Positions 18,142 to 29,197 are shown, numbered from the stretch's first letter. The stretch is 64,000 nt of DNA from JACDAE01 sp963717195 (GCA_963717195.1 CAVQVR010000002.1:1-64000), one strand, 5' to 3'. The notes: generated by a model not told the origin, from the sequence alone. Translations and numbers: made by a program.

Positions 18142-18984
18142 ATGATTTTGGGATTGAACCTTTTGCAATGGATCGCGGATCGTCTCACCGATGCACTCAA
18201 TGCGCTGAGTGGCCCAATTGCACCATTGGTGAACTTGATGCGTTCAACGCCACTCGCATTCACCACGCAAAATGCAATTGTCATCACCGGATGGCGCACG
18301 ATGACCGTTGTCGCCGACCTGTTTCTCGGCTTGTTCATCGTGATTGGGACCATTCAAATCATGTATGGAGACACGACGGGCTTGTTGCGCCAGCCCATTG
18401 GGCAGTTTGTAGGAAAAGCCATCCTTACAGCTATCCTTATTCATCTCTCAGCGCTCATCGGAGAACAACTTCTTCTTATAAACAACTTGTTGTGCGGTCT
18501 TGTAGGAGCAAACGTTCAAGATTTTATTCGGGGAATCAATAACGAGCACCTCTTGCGTAATGGCCAGACACTGGTACTCACCATTGTGATGACTATCGTG
18601 TTTGGTATTGGTCTCTTTCGGGTCATTTTCCAGGCGATCAAAAGAGTCATCCGTTTCAATCTGCTCTTTGTTCTTTCCGGCCCTGCCTTTCTGACCTCGT
18701 TCCACCCGGCAACCGCACCCGTCTTCTCAGGCTGGATTTGCTTGTACGTTGCCACCATCTTTGAGCAATTTATTCAGTTCTTAACGTTTGGCCTGGGTTT
18801 GCAGTTCTTACTTGCCACCAAACAGAACGGGCTCACCGGCTTTATTCTGGCGATTGCCATGTTGAACCTGACCGCCGAGATTCCAACGTTACTTGCACGC
18901 TTCGGCGCAGCAGCCGGAGGCCAGGGCGGGGGTCTGGGTTCTTTGTTCAATACGGCGGTCAAGGCTGCGGTCTTGTTCGCATAG
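18142..18984 (+). CDS. VirB6/TrbL-like conjugation membrane protein
   Basis: 280 residues with five or more hydrophobic helices (for example VADLFLGLFIVIGTIQIMYG, TLVLTIVMTIVFGIGLFRV and FILAIAMLNLTAEIPTLLA) and a Gly-rich C-terminal part (AAAGGQGGGLG). Polytopic proteins of this form in the first position before pilin and VirB4 genes are the inner-membrane channel component of type IV secretion. The ATG at 18142 follows GAGAAG. It is the first gene of the transfer operon under module C. Confidence 0.75.
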   Translation: MILGLNLLQWIADRLTDALNALSGPIAPLVNLMRSTPLAFTTQNAIVITGWRTMTVVADLFLGLFIVIGTIQIMYGDTTGLLRQPIGQFVGKAILTAILIHLSALIGEQLLLINNLLCGLVGANVQDFIRGINNEHLLRNGQTLVLTIVMTIVFGIGLFRVIFQAIKRVIRFNLLFVLSGPAFLTSFHPATAPVFSGWICLYVATIFEQFIQFLTFGLGLQFLLATKQNGLTGFILAIAMLNLTAEIPTLLARFGAAAGGQGGGLGSLFNTAVKAAVLFA

Positions 18985-19020
18985 GGGTTCCACACACATT
19001 TCTTTAGAAGGGGAAACATC

Positions 19021-19269
19021 TTGAACGCACTCACCAATCTCAACACGCTCGTCACACTCTTACAACAGAACGCCGCCAAGATCGGGATCACCGTTGCGGG
19101 CCTGCTCATCTCGATCTACTGCATTGGGATTATGCTCAATAACGACAACTCACCTGCCGCACGCACCGAGCGCTGGACGCAACTGAAAAAAGTCTTCCTA
19201 TGTGCAGCCATCATTGCCGCAACGGGAGCGTTCGTTCAGTTCGCCACCAGCCTTGGAGGAATGTTGTAA
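19021..19269 (+). CDS. VirB2-like small membrane protein (pilin position)
   Basis: 82 residues with two hydrophobic helices (IGITVAGLLISIYCIGIML and VFLCAAIIAATGAFVQFA) separated by a charged loop, the VirB2/TrbC topology. It starts at TTG 19021, with AGAAGGGG ahead of it. Its place between the VirB6-like and VirB3/VirB4-like genes supports a structural T4SS role; a cleaved signal peptide is not clear. Confidence 0.65.
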   Translation: MNALTNLNTLVTLLQQNAAKIGITVAGLLISIYCIGIMLNNDNSPAARTERWTQLKKVFLCAAIIAATGAFVQFATSLGGML

Positions 19270-19330
19270 CTAGGAATAGAGACAATATGACGACCTATTG
19301 TCTATCCATCCAAAGAAAGGAGCAATACGG

Positions 19331-22300
19331 GTGGCGCTCTCATCCTCCTCGAATCACTCGCTGAAGCCTGAGGAGCACGCCTGTCCCCATCATCATGCAA
19401 GAGTATAACAACCATCCATTACGTAAAGAGGTTCCCGGTCACCTCTTGCAATTTGAGGAAAAGACTTTTGGGATGACGCTGATGCAACTCCTCTCTGATC
19501 TAGGAGTGGCGGTCAGTATTCTTGCCCTTACTGCATCCGTGCCTCTGGTGCCTCGGATTGTGGCTGGCGTGCTCCTGATGATCGGAGTCCTCATCCTCGT
19601 ACACGGCACCGTTGGCGACTCTCCTCTCCTCTCCTGGCTCTTCCTGATTGGCGATTCAGATTCCTGCCCACCCAGACAATCTTTCGGTCACAGGGCGAGG
19701 AGATCAAGAAAGGCGAGTCAGGCTCAGTCCAGGAGAACTGGATCGGGCTTCATACCCTGGACCACGGAACAGCAGGGGTTCTCACCCCACGGAAGAATCA
19801 TGACGACCCTGACGCAACCTACTGGGTCGTGTTCGAGGTGAACAGCCTGCAACATGTGCGCTTTCTCGCGGAGGCTGAACAGGTGCGCATCTATGGACGC
19901 TTTAAGCTGTTCCTCGATGGTCTGGGCTTCCCGCTGAAATTCCTCTCGCTCGTCGAGACGGCAGATGCACAGCGAGATCCCGCCCTGGTTGCGCAACGCC
20001 AGGCACTCTCAGAGCTTTCTGCAACACCGCAGCTTCAGAAAGTACAGCAGGCAAGTCTTCAGCATCAGCAAGGCTCACTGCTGCACTGCACGACGACGAG
20101 GCACTTTGTAGTCGTTTCGGCCTCAACGAGTGAACTTGCACGGCTGCGCTCCGATGGAACCGCACGCTCGTCCCTGCTTCGGCTCTTTGGGTTCCTCTCA
20201 CTAAAGAAACAACCGGCAGTGACCCCTGGACAGGTCAAAAACGAATTACGTATCCGCGTTTCTCTCCTCAAGAAAGCATTCTTGCACCTCGACGTGCAGG
20301 CAACGCAGCTCCGCGATGCTGCTGTGCTCCAGGCATATGCCTCCTGCCTTGCCCTTGGCACGCACATTCCCTCCTTTGAGGTTGAGGTTCTCATGCAAGG
20401 GGAAGAGAGAGCTGTTTCATCTACAGAGCACGCACCAGAGGCCCAAAGACACGGGACAGAAGGAAGCCTCTCAGCAGAAGAAGATGCCAGAAAATCACCT
20501 GACTCGCAAGCCAGCTTCCTCTGGAAGAAACGGATCAAGGGTCTTCATCGTCCTTTTGTCTATCAGAGTGCCAATCAGCAGGTGCGCTTTGAGCAGGAAG
20601 CGGTACGTCTGACTGACCTGGTCGCTCCATCGGCGGTCACGCTTCTCAACGATGCAGTTGAGGTGACGGTACGTGGAGAGAAACGCTACCAGCGCTACTA
20701 TGAAGTCATCGATTTCGCCCCAGATGTGCTGTGCGGCTGGCAAGAAGAACTGACGACGCTCGCCCTGCCCATGATCGTGATGTCACGTTGCCATCCTCTT
20801 GATAGCCGCCTGATGATCAAAAAGCTAGAGCTGCATCTAACCAAGCTTGAAAGCCAAAAACTGGCGGACCAGAAAGCGCTCCGCCTGACCAAAACCGACC
20901 AGAAGGTCGAAGCTGAGCAGGTTCGGGCCGTCATGGATGCCCTTGCACGCAAAAAGCTCAAAATCTTCGCCGTCCAAATGGTGATTGGTATTCACGCAGG
21001 AGATCAGGCCCGGCTAGAGCAGCGTGCGCATTACGTGCTTTCCCACCTGCGCGATTTGCAACTTCGTGTGCGGGCACTGACCTGGCAGCACGATACCGCC
21101 TGGCAAGCTTGCTTTCCTGCCGATCTCGTCAAGTTGGGCGCGTTCACCAATCTGCCATCGGACGTGCTGTCGACCTTCATGAACTGGTCGAGCGGGACCG
21201 TTGGGACACGGACAGGGGCATATATTGGCACCACTGGCTCTGGCTTGGCTCTTCGTCCGGTGTACTTTAACCCCTGGGATGCACACAAGCGGCTGCCAAA
21301 CCCGCACGTGGTGATCTGTGGCGAGAGTGGGATGGGCAAATCATGGCTGGCAAAGACGCTCATCATGGGCCTGCTGTGCGCCAAGATTGCGGATGCGGTC
21401 GTCCTCGATAGAGATGGGGATTACGACTCCATCCATGAGTACCTACGAGGAGAAAGCCAACGCTTCAATCTTGCGGCTGCCTGCCCGGTCAATATCATGG
21501 ATATTCCCTATGGTCCTGCCGATGTCATCCTGGATGATTTCATTGATCTACTGGCGGAGTGTCTTGACAATCATTTACTGATCGGCTTGGCCCTCCTGTA
21601 TGGAGAGACGCTGACCAAAGCCCAGGAGGCGTTCTTAACCCACGCCGCACGTGAGGCATATGCGGCGAAAGGGATTACCACCCTGGCCATCCAGCGTGAT
21701 CCGAATGTGCTCTTACGCGAACCGCCCGTGTTTGCCGATCTGATTGCGGCGATGAAGCACGTACCAGCATCTTCAGAGTCGATGCGTCTGGCCCTGGTGG
21801 AACGCTTTGAGACGGTTACCTACCTCTTCCCCGGCCAAACGACGGTTGAGATCACCTGCCCGCTCACCATTTTCAATATCAACACGCTCGATGAAAAATG
21901 GTATCCGCTGATGATCTATGTCGTGCAGAATTTCCTGCAACGGCACCGATCCTTACGGCGTGATGATCGCTACCTGGCGTATGTCGTGGAAGAGGCGAGC
22001 TACATGCTCAAACATCCAGCAGGCAAACGCTATCTGGAGAATGGAAGTCGGGGATTTAGGAAATTGGGGATCGCCCAGTTTACGCTCAGCCAGCACCCGG
22101 CAGATTTCCTGGAGGAAGGGCAGGTTATCATCTCGAATGCTGGGACCTGTTTCTTCTTCGGCATGCAGCGCCACACCGCCCAAAAGCTCAAGCTGGCTGA
22201 AGAATTGGAGCGCGTCCTCGAAGAAGGGGTTTCTGGTCGGGCCATCGTACGCTGCGGACGTGAGTACGCCGCTATGGACGTTGCCAGACAAAGCCCGCTC

Positions 22301-22393
22301 CACCGCGCCATCTTTACCACTGACCCACGAGAGCGCCGCCTGCTGCAGGAGCAAAAACTGAAAGCGCGACAACCGCAGAAGGCCACCTCGTGA
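19331..22393 (+). CDS. virB4: VirB3(PrgI)-VirB4-like conjugation ATPase (one or two frame breaks)
   Basis: The N-terminal part (from MQEYNNHPLRKEVPGHLLQF) has two membrane helices of the PrgI/VirB3 type. At about 19640-19645 the reading frame must shift by one base (WLFL to PDWRFRFLPTQTIF). It then runs unbroken as a VirB4 ATPase: Walker A ICGESGMGKSW, Walker B YVVEEASYML and TLSQHPADFLEEG. Whether it is one fused chain (about 1000 residues) or two genes depends on this break. A strong ribosome site (AAGGAG) stands before GTG 19331, but that frame enters the ATG 19395 frame only if one C of CCCC near 19383-19386 is removed. The ATG itself has a poor site. VirB4 powers pilus assembly and DNA export at the inner membrane. 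Confidence 0.8.
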
Positions 22394-22422
22394 GATAAGC
22401 ACCACCAGACAAGGAGAAAACG

Positions 22423-22707
22423 ATGCTGACTCTTCCTGTGCTACGGAGAGCTATCGATCACCTTCGTAAACCATTCACCCAACGGCTGATCTTGCTCGTT
22501 GCCTGTACGCTCCTGGCGATGAGCCTGATCTCCATGACCACGGTGCTCACGCTCCCTCCATCGAGGCTTGAAGGACCGTCGCTATCCAGTCAGCCAATTG
22601 AGGCTCGTCATCGAGGAGCGATTCGTACCCAGAGCTTCATGCCGAACATACATGCGCATGAGCAACAGGTGACAGAGAAATACCACACCGAAAGGAGGTT
22701 CGCATGA
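22423..22707 (+). CDS. Small single-pass membrane protein of the transfer operon
   Basis: 94 residues with one hydrophobic helix (LILLVACTLLAMSLISM) and a polar outer part. The ATG at 22423 has AAGGAG. Its TGA overlaps the start of the VirD4-like gene (ATGA, 22704-22707), so the two are coupled. No family recognised; the position suggests a T4SS accessory. Confidence 0.65.
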   Translation: MLTLPVLRRAIDHLRKPFTQRLILLVACTLLAMSLISMTTVLTLPPSRLEGPSLSSQPIEARHRGAIRTQSFMPNIHAHEQQVTEKYHTERRFA

Positions 22708-25700
22708 CCCAGGGAATATCCCAACCGACAACGCCCACTACACCAACCGTCCCATTACCCCTGCCAGGAGGAAGCGGGCACGGGACACCACCCCCATCGA
22801 TACCAAGCACTGCCGCTTCACCGTCTCCGGAGCCAGAGGGGTGTCCGTTTCTGGCACTGATTCTGCCTTCCGACGAGGGAGAGCGAGAGGCACAGGCGAT
22901 GGAAAACTGGTTTCAAGCATGTTCCACCAATGAACCGTTCTCCTTGGAACTGGTCGGCACCAAACGAGAACAAGGCTTTCTGCTCAGGGCCAGTTCTGAA
23001 GAGCAACTGACCCTTTTGTGCAAGCAGCTTGAAGCGCAATATCCCCAGGCAGAAATCCAGCGTGTTGCGCTCGCTGCCGACCCACTGATTCTGCACATGG
23101 GAGAACATGCCGTGATCGGCGCGTTTTCGTTGGCTCAGCCAAGCTATCTGCCACTGAAAACGTTCAGTGGTAAGGCTCTTGCAGACCTTGGTGCCGATCC
23201 ATTGGCAGGGCTCCTCGCGAGCATGGAAGCTATTGGTTCCGGGCAGCGCATCATCGCACAACTGGCTCTGGTCCGCGCTCCTGAAACCTGGCTTTCCGCA
23301 GACATCCGCAAGTCGGTCGAGCATGCGCTCCAACCAGAGCGAGACAAGGTAGCGGCCTCCATGAAAAATACAACGATGAGTAGCGACGTTGCAGAAGGAA
23401 GCAAGCTCCTTACCCTCCTCGCGGCTAGCATCGGGGGGATCTTCGCGTACCGTTGGTATCGAGAACATATGCTGCTCCCCCTCATACTCCTGGGCGCAGC
23501 GCTTACCATAGGCTTGATTGTCTTCATCTGGTGGAAGCTCTTTCAGAAGAAGCCACCCATTTACGACATGAAATTGGTCGCTGAGAAAATGGCACGGGCG
23601 AGCTTCTATAGCCAACTGCGTGTGATCGTGATTGGGCAGGAATCGCGCTCTTGCCGAGAGCAGTTGACCACCCACCTGCAGGCGATGGAAGTCGTCTATC
23701 GTCAATTCACGTTAGCATCGAGCAATAGCCTCTCCCTCAAACGCACCAGATATCTGTGTGCGAATGACCACGCTGCCAGACAGCTCACCAGTGCGACGCT
23801 TGCCTTTCCCTATGCGCACCGTGTGCTCCGTTTCCTCCATGGAGGGGCCTATTCCTGGCAGGTCTTTAACGCCTTGGAGTTGTCCGGAATGTTCCATCTG
23901 CCTCAGGAGACCACCGATTTACCCCTGGTCCGCAGGATTTCGCTCAAGGGCTTGCTCGCCTCGCCTGAGATCGCACACCAGATCGAGCAGATGCCTGCAC
24001 CACTGCCGCCAGCCCTGATTGGCTACTCAAAGCATCGCCGTTATAGCGTGCCTGTGTACCTGCCGTTCGACGTGCTGTTCTCACACAAATTCTTTGCAGG
24101 GATGTCTCGCAGTGGAAAATCGGTGCTCATCCAGATACTCACCGAGGCTGCAATGCAACCAGTCCGACCTGCCTCGCGTGCCACCACACTCCAACCAGGT
24201 GTGTTTGTGGCCGACCCGCATCGTGATCTCATCATGGACATTCTCAAGCTTGTGCCACCCGCGCGTGCGAAGGATGTGTTACTGCTCGATATGACGGACA
24301 CTCAGTTTCCCGTCGCAATGAATCCACTGGACGCATCGATGGGCTTTACCAGGGATCAGGCTGTTTCCAACCTCATGTCTTCTTTCCAGAAAATCTGGGC
24401 AGAGCAATGGGGACCGAGAATGAGTTACTTTCTCAATTCCGTCTGCCTGTTGCTCTACACGCTTAACGACCGACTGGTCCAGGCGGGTCACCCCGAACAG
24501 CAGTACACTCTTCTCGATATCAATCCGCTGCTGCAATATAAGGATTATGCTATTGAAGTACTTTCCCACCTCGATATGAGTGAAACGTGGCACCAGGAAC
24601 TGATGGTCTTCTGGCAAACCACCTACTTCAATTTGAAACCCGATTTCAAAAACGAAATCATTATGCCCATCATTTCAAAAATCGGCATTTTCAGCGACAA
24701 TATGCAACTCCGGCGCATTGTCGGTCAACCTATCACCAAAGCGCCCGTTCACCAGGCCATTACCGAAGGGAAAATTGTGCTCTGCGCCTTGTCTGCTAGG
24801 GACATGGACGATAGCGCCGTCAACATTTTAGGTTCGACGTTGATCAACCTGCTCCATCGCTCCTTTGGTGGGCAGCAGGCAGTCCCGCTCAATGAGCGTC
24901 GCAAGGTGTTTGTCGCGATTGATGAGTTCCAAAATTTCAGCGGGGGAGACTTTGACAAGCTCCTCAGCGAGGACGCGAAGTACGGGTGCGCGATGCTGCT
25001 TGCGACGCAAAGCCTCAAGAGATTGAACAAGATCCGTGATGGTCTGCTCGAAATGGTGTTGTCGAACTGCCAGCAGCTCTGCGTGTTCCGCGTCTCGGCA
25101 GCCGACGCAAAGGAGATGGAACAAGAGCTTCAGGAAAGGGTCACGATCAAACATATTATGAGTCAGCCAGGGCTGCATTGTTATGCACGCCTCACGCTTG
25201 CTGGCTATCCACTCCAGATTATCTCTGTCGCACTCGCTCACCCTACAAGTTGGAAGAACGAGCCAGCACGAGATCAACTGGTTGAAGAAGATTCGGCGCA
25301 CCAATCAGGGTCTCTGTCTGGCCGCCGCTGAAATAGATCGTCTCTATGAAGAGCATCTGCATCAATTTCTCAACGTCAGCGCGGCAGCAAACAGGATTCA
25401 GCGCGAAGCACGTGCAGCTCGCAAGGCCAAGCAAGAAGATGCGGACGCCAATCAGCTTGCGGTTGATCTCCAGGCGGCCCAGGTGATTACGGGAACGAAA
25501 CAATCGACAGGACCAACACCCGTCGTACACTCGCCAGATGAAGCGGTAGATGGTGAGTCCACATCACAGGGGAAAGGGGGCACGACGGCCAGCAGTACAC
25601 CACCGACCAAGCCGACACGCAACCATCGGCGCAGCCGACACATGGGCAAAAAACCGGTGGGCGTGCCCCCGCCAGAGCCAACGACAACGCCAGCGAACCA

Positions 25701-25830
25701 ATCTCCCGACAACGATGCGGCGCAGGATAGCTACCCGTTGTCTGGTTCTAGTGGACGATCCGCTTCCGGGGGAGCCAGTTGGGGAACCTCAAGTGGATAC
25801 GAAGGACGTGAGGGACGCGAGCGCGGATAA
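22704..25830 (+). CDS. virD4: VirD4/TraD-like coupling ATPase (one frame break)
   Basis: A Pro-rich N-terminus, then a domain of about 200 residues, then two membrane helices (LTLLAASIGGIFAYRWY and LPLILLGAALTIGLIVFIWW). The motor domain has Walker A FAGMSRSGKSVLIQ, FVADPHRDLIMDIL and Walker B VFVAIDEFQNFSGG with ATQSLKRL after it. The frame first stops at 25331, but from about 25280 the +1 frame continues with convincing sequence (KKIRRTNQGLCLAAAEIDRL, then Lys/Arg helices and a disordered Pro/Gly/Ser tail) to 25830. One extra G in CTGG at 25280-25281 would explain it, giving about 1041 residues. Coupling proteins bring the relaxosome to the T4SS. The ATG at 22704 has AAAGGAGG and overlaps the previous stop. 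Confidence 0.8.
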
Positions 25831-26134
25831 GCCGCGCCGTCCACTCCTGACCCCATCAGTCTCCTCTTCTTCTTTTCTCTTCACTGTTTTTGATGGTCCT
25901 TCGTCGTTCTGTTCTGGTTTCCTTCCCGGCTCTGTTCTGCCCTTGCACCCATCGTTGCCTGCTGACAAACCGAGGCCGGGTGCTACCGTTGTGAACAAGC
26001 AACACGAACGAAGAGGTATGGCATGGGCCAACATCGGAGGATACCTTTACCGAGCAAAGCACCCTTCAGCCTCTTCCAACGTAGCGAAATCATTGCGTTC
26101 TTTTTCATCTTCGCCAGAGAAAGTGAGACATACT
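25831..26134. other. Intergenic region carrying promoter A
   Basis: 304 bases between the coupling-protein tail and the sigma-factor gene. The middle holds module A. About 110 bases (25913-26017) resemble 29030-29150, the region of module B. An upstream extension of the sigma frame through this region is open but lacks a plausible start. Confidence 0.6.
25921..25989 (+). promoter_or_regulatory. Promoter-like module A, before the sigma factor
   Basis: A degenerate box at 25921-25940 (CCTTCCCGGCTCTGTTCTGC) and a downstream block at 25962-25989 with ACAAACCGA and TGCTACCGT. The box lies 62 bases from the -10-like block, about 11 fewer than in other copies, because of small deletions relative to module B. 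The sigma gene starts 146 bases beyond. Confidence 0.6.
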
Positions 26135-26974
26135 ATGAACAATCACCCACGGCACTCCTGCAACTGCACATCCCATGAAGAGATCCACTGGTATCTCCAG
26201 GATCTGGCAATGATGCCAGTCGTGTCCCTCAAGGCAGAGCAAGAAGTGGTCCAACAGATTGCGACAGATCCACATTCGGCAGAGGCTCATGCCGCTCGCA
26301 CCCTGCTTATCGAGGCCAATCTTCACCTTGTTGTTCGCGTCGCCTACCGCTACCAGCCGTTCGGCGTGGCTCTTGCCGACCTGGTTCAGGAAGGAAACCT
26401 GGCACTGATCAAGGCAGTACACCAATTTGATCCGCTACGAAGTTCGCACTTCCGGCCATTCGCCACGCGACGTGTCTGTTGGGCGTTGTACCGTGTAGTC
26501 GAAACGCACTTGCGCGAGAAGCATTTGTGGGAGTCGGACGTGGAGTTGATCTATCCATTACGTTCTCAAATACTGAAAGCCCTTGCGCACAATGCTATAG
26601 ACGAACAGGCATTGGTCGTCGATCTTCCCGAAGAGCGCTTCGTCTCGCTCGATCTCCTGCTTGAAGAGGGGGATGATCTCTACCTTACTGATGAGTGGAC
26701 ATCTGACCATACGTCTTCTTATGGTGAGACAGATCCAGAGCAGGTCTCTCTCGTGCAGGAACAAGGCAGAGAGATTGCAGCCAGCTTGCAGACCTTGACG
26801 ATAAAGGAACGGTTGGTGCTTACCCACCGCTACTTGCTGGACGGGGCTCAGACCCTGGAAGCGGTGGGGCGTCTGCTCGGTGTCAGTCGTGAACGGGTGC
26901 GGCAGCTTGAACAACGGGGCGTGCAGAAGTTGCGGCATCCGCGCACCTCGCACCTTCTCCGCAGCCTACTCTAA
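26135..26974 (+). CDS. Sigma-70 family RNA polymerase sigma factor
   Basis: 279 residues. Region 1.2-like YLQDLAMMPVVSLKAEQEVV is followed by region 2 (NLHLVVRVAYRYQPFGVALA, DLVQEGNLALIKAVHQFD, then FRPFATRRVCWALYRVV). Region 2.4 lacks the usual WWIRQ and reads RRVCWAL. A short acidic middle replaces region 3. Region 4 is complete (LTIKERLVLTHRYLL, AQTLEAVGRLLGVSRERVRQ, LEQRGVQKLRHP) with a normal -35-binding helix. It is a group 2/3 factor lacking region 1.1. The ATG at 26135 follows AGAAAGTGAG; upstream codons are open but unsupported. It stands under module A, between the transfer genes and the rpoC homologue, so it may recognise the repeated modules, which is an inference. Confidence 0.85.
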   Translation: MNNHPRHSCNCTSHEEIHWYLQDLAMMPVVSLKAEQEVVQQIATDPHSAEAHAARTLLIEANLHLVVRVAYRYQPFGVALADLVQEGNLALIKAVHQFDPLRSSHFRPFATRRVCWALYRVVETHLREKHLWESDVELIYPLRSQILKALAHNAIDEQALVVDLPEERFVSLDLLLEEGDDLYLTDEWTSDHTSSYGETDPEQVSLVQEQGREIAASLQTLTIKERLVLTHRYLLDGAQTLEAVGRLLGVSRERVRQLEQRGVQKLRHPRTSHLLRSLL

Positions 26975-27025
26975 CCCCACTGTGTTTTGTCGAGAAGCCA
27001 CACAAAGAAAGGAGTAAAAAGCGTT

Positions 27026-29020
27026 ATGAGTATTCTCCCACCGCTGTCATCGCCACCGCTCACCCAGGAACGACTGGCAGCATTGCTCGCATCAGAGGCC
27101 GTGACGGACCCGTATCCGCACCTCCTGCGCTGGTTGGTCTGGTTTCCCTTGCTGAACACGTCGGAACTGACCAGCCTGGAGCAGGCACGGCAGGCGAAAC
27201 AGGAGCAACGGTGTCATCCCCAGAGGGTGAGCGCACTCCTACGGGATTTAGAGGCGTTTGGACTCATCGGCCATTTGGTTGTGAATGAACTTGGTTGGCC
27301 TCCCAACCAGCATCGCTACTTTCTGACCGATGCGGGACTCTACGTGTTCGCCGCACAATCCGACCCACCGCTTTCGGTTCCCAGGTTGGTGCAGGCGTAT
27401 GCGGTTGAGCGAGTAGATCTGATCTCGCGACTGGCACGCATCGATATCCACCTGGTTCTGGCCGATTTTTCAACGAGACTAGTCGCCGAAGGCAGGACAC
27501 AAGGAGTTCCATTAACGTCCTTCCAGCAGCCCTGGATGCAAACGGACACCATCTTCGGACATCGACAGACGTTTCGCTGTGATGCAGCATTTCTGCTGTC
27601 CGATCAACAAGGAACAGACCATGCGTTCTATGTCTGCGTCGATACCGATGAGCACCGTCCTTTCGACAGGAAACAAGAGCGCATTCTGCTACGAAGGCTA
27701 CTCAATCTCCGTCATGCGCTCCATCTCCAGCGTGAGACGATGCCGTGTCTGCTTATTCTTACACGAGCATCACGACTGGCAACCTGGGGAGCGCTCCTGG
27801 AAAAAACGAGTGAGCAACAGAATACTGGATTACTTGATGGAGCCATCACAACTCTGGAACACATGCAACGCTCTGGAGTCCATGGATCAATATGGTGGAC
27901 CTTTCTCGAACTGGTGAATGGAATAAATACTGGGCACCCCGTCAATCTCGCTGCACCATCCACCCCACTCATCCATTTGTTAGGGGATCCGGCGAGCCAG
28001 AATATAGCTGAGCGCTTCTCGCAGCGACAAACCTTTGCGCATCTCGTCATGCGCAATCGTAGCCCCTTACGCAAAACGTCGAGACCGCTACCATCCTATG
28101 TGGGCAAACCGTTGACCAACGAGATCAATGCATTGCACAAAGCGGAACTGATTGACGCTCTCAGTGGTGCCAAAGCAGAACAGCAAGAGGCAACGGCTCT
28201 ACTGAACCTGGTGCTTTCTGCGACGCAAAAGGAGGTGGTATTCTGGCTTGCGCATCATCCGCTGCTCACCGTGCAGCATCTGGCAACTCTCCATTATCCA
28301 GGGAGACGAGAGAGACGTGGCATGCAAAAACAGATGGAAGGACTCTTTTCGCTGCATTTGCTTGTTCCTTTTACATGGGACGGCACACGACCCTGGTATG
28401 AGCGCGAACGCTACCTGCTCGCCGAGTCTGCTCTTCGGTATGTTGCGCTCCGTGAGAGAAGGCAAGCAACTTCGTACCTGCTTCTCCCGGAAGAGAAAAA
28501 AGAGAACAGAGGACGGGCACTCTCCATTCAGCGTGGAACGGCTGGGCTCTTTGCCCAGATGGAACATACCCACGGCCTCTACGAGTGTATGACGCGCCTG
28601 CTGGAAGAAGCACGCCACGAGAAGATCCAGCTCATTACCTGGAAAAATGAGCGTGAAGCCATTCGTGGGTATCGCGATCCCTTGACCACGATCCCCATGC
28701 AGATTAGACCGGATGCAGAAGTGATCTATCTGGTTGAAGGCCAGACCATTCCACAGAGTATTCTGGTGGAATATGATCGTGCGACCACGACGAAGCGGGA
28801 ATGTGAGGCGAAATACCAGAGCTACGCTGATTATCAGGAGTACACACGCCTCACGCTTCCTCCGATCCTGGTCGTCACGCAAGATGAGCAGGCGGCAGCA
28901 TTGATTCGTCGCTGTGTTAACCGCATCGGTTCCAAGCTCTCCGTCATCATTCTCCTGCAAGACCACATCCAGCACCAGGGTCTGCTGACCATGCTCAGGC
29001 TGCTCAACAGACCTCAGTAG
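27026..29020 (+). CDS. Replication-relaxation family protein
   Basis: 664 residues. It matches the Replic_Relax family of actinobacterial and Chloroflexota mobile elements: an N-terminal winged helix (LLRWLVWFPLLNTSELTSLE, then VSALLRDLEAFGLIGHL), a nuclease-like core (DIHLVLADFSTRLV, AFYVCVDTDEHRPFDRK), a second winged helix (VVFWLAHHPLLTVQHLATLH) and a final core (IRPDAEVIYLVEGQTIPQSI, LVEYDRATTTKRE). The DAE..Y..E...LVEYDR arrangement resembles a PD-(D/E)XK active site. Members are thought to start plasmid replication or mobilisation. No classical relaxase was found in the window, so this may supply that role. The ATG at 27026 follows AAAGGAG; an upstream in-frame start at 26987 is less likely. 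Confidence 0.8.
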   Translation: MSILPPLSSPPLTQERLAALLASEAVTDPYPHLLRWLVWFPLLNTSELTSLEQARQAKQEQRCHPQRVSALLRDLEAFGLIGHLVVNELGWPPNQHRYFLTDAGLYVFAAQSDPPLSVPRLVQAYAVERVDLISRLARIDIHLVLADFSTRLVAEGRTQGVPLTSFQQPWMQTDTIFGHRQTFRCDAAFLLSDQQGTDHAFYVCVDTDEHRPFDRKQERILLRRLLNLRHALHLQRETMPCLLILTRASRLATWGALLEKTSEQQNTGLLDGAITTLEHMQRSGVHGSIWWTFLELVNGINTGHPVNLAAPSTPLIHLLGDPASQNIAERFSQRQTFAHLVMRNRSPLRKTSRPLPSYVGKPLTNEINALHKAELIDALSGAKAEQQEATALLNLVLSATQKEVVFWLAHHPLLTVQHLATLHYPGRRERRGMQKQMEGLFSLHLLVPFTWDGTRPWYERERYLLAESALRYVALRERRQATSYLLLPEEKKENRGRALSIQRGTAGLFAQMEHTHGLYECMTRLLEEARHEKIQLITWKNEREAIRGYRDPLTTIPMQIRPDAEVIYLVEGQTIPQSILVEYDRATTTKRECEAKYQSYADYQEYTRLTLPPILVVTQDEQAAALIRRCVNRIGSKLSVIILLQDHIQHQGLLTMLRLLNRPQ

Positions 29021-29034
29021 CTGTTTCCTGGTTT

Positions 29035-29114
29035 CCTTCCTGGTTGTTTTCTGGTTCTGCTTCGGCCCTGCACCCATCGCTTCCTGATGACAAACTGGAA
29101 CTGGGTGCTACCGT
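29035..29114 (+). promoter_or_regulatory. Promoter-like module B, before the rpoC group
   Basis: A perfect upstream box at 29035-29054 (CCTTCCTGGTTGTTTTCTGG) and a downstream block at 29087-29114 with TGACAAACT and TGCTACCGT, 73 bases apart. The region from 29030 to 29150 is a diverged copy of 25913-26017. It lies just after the replication-relaxation stop and ahead of the DUF2690, HTH and rpoC genes. Confidence 0.75.
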
Positions 29115-29197
29115 TGTGAATACCCGTCGTCAACACGAGCAAGAGGACTCTCTGTCTGACAAATCCTCTTGCTCGACAGATCTCTTCCTGAAAGGAA

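Noticed and set aside
25183..25830. Separate 215-codon gene after the coupling protein
   Set aside because: Its first part lies inside the coupling-protein motor domain in the wrong frame. The sensible part begins exactly where the coupling-protein frame becomes poor, so a frame break explains it better.
25550..26134. Upstream extension of the sigma-factor frame by about 195 codons
   Set aside because: It overlaps the coupling-protein tail in another frame and then runs through module A; it has no plausible start and is low-complexity.
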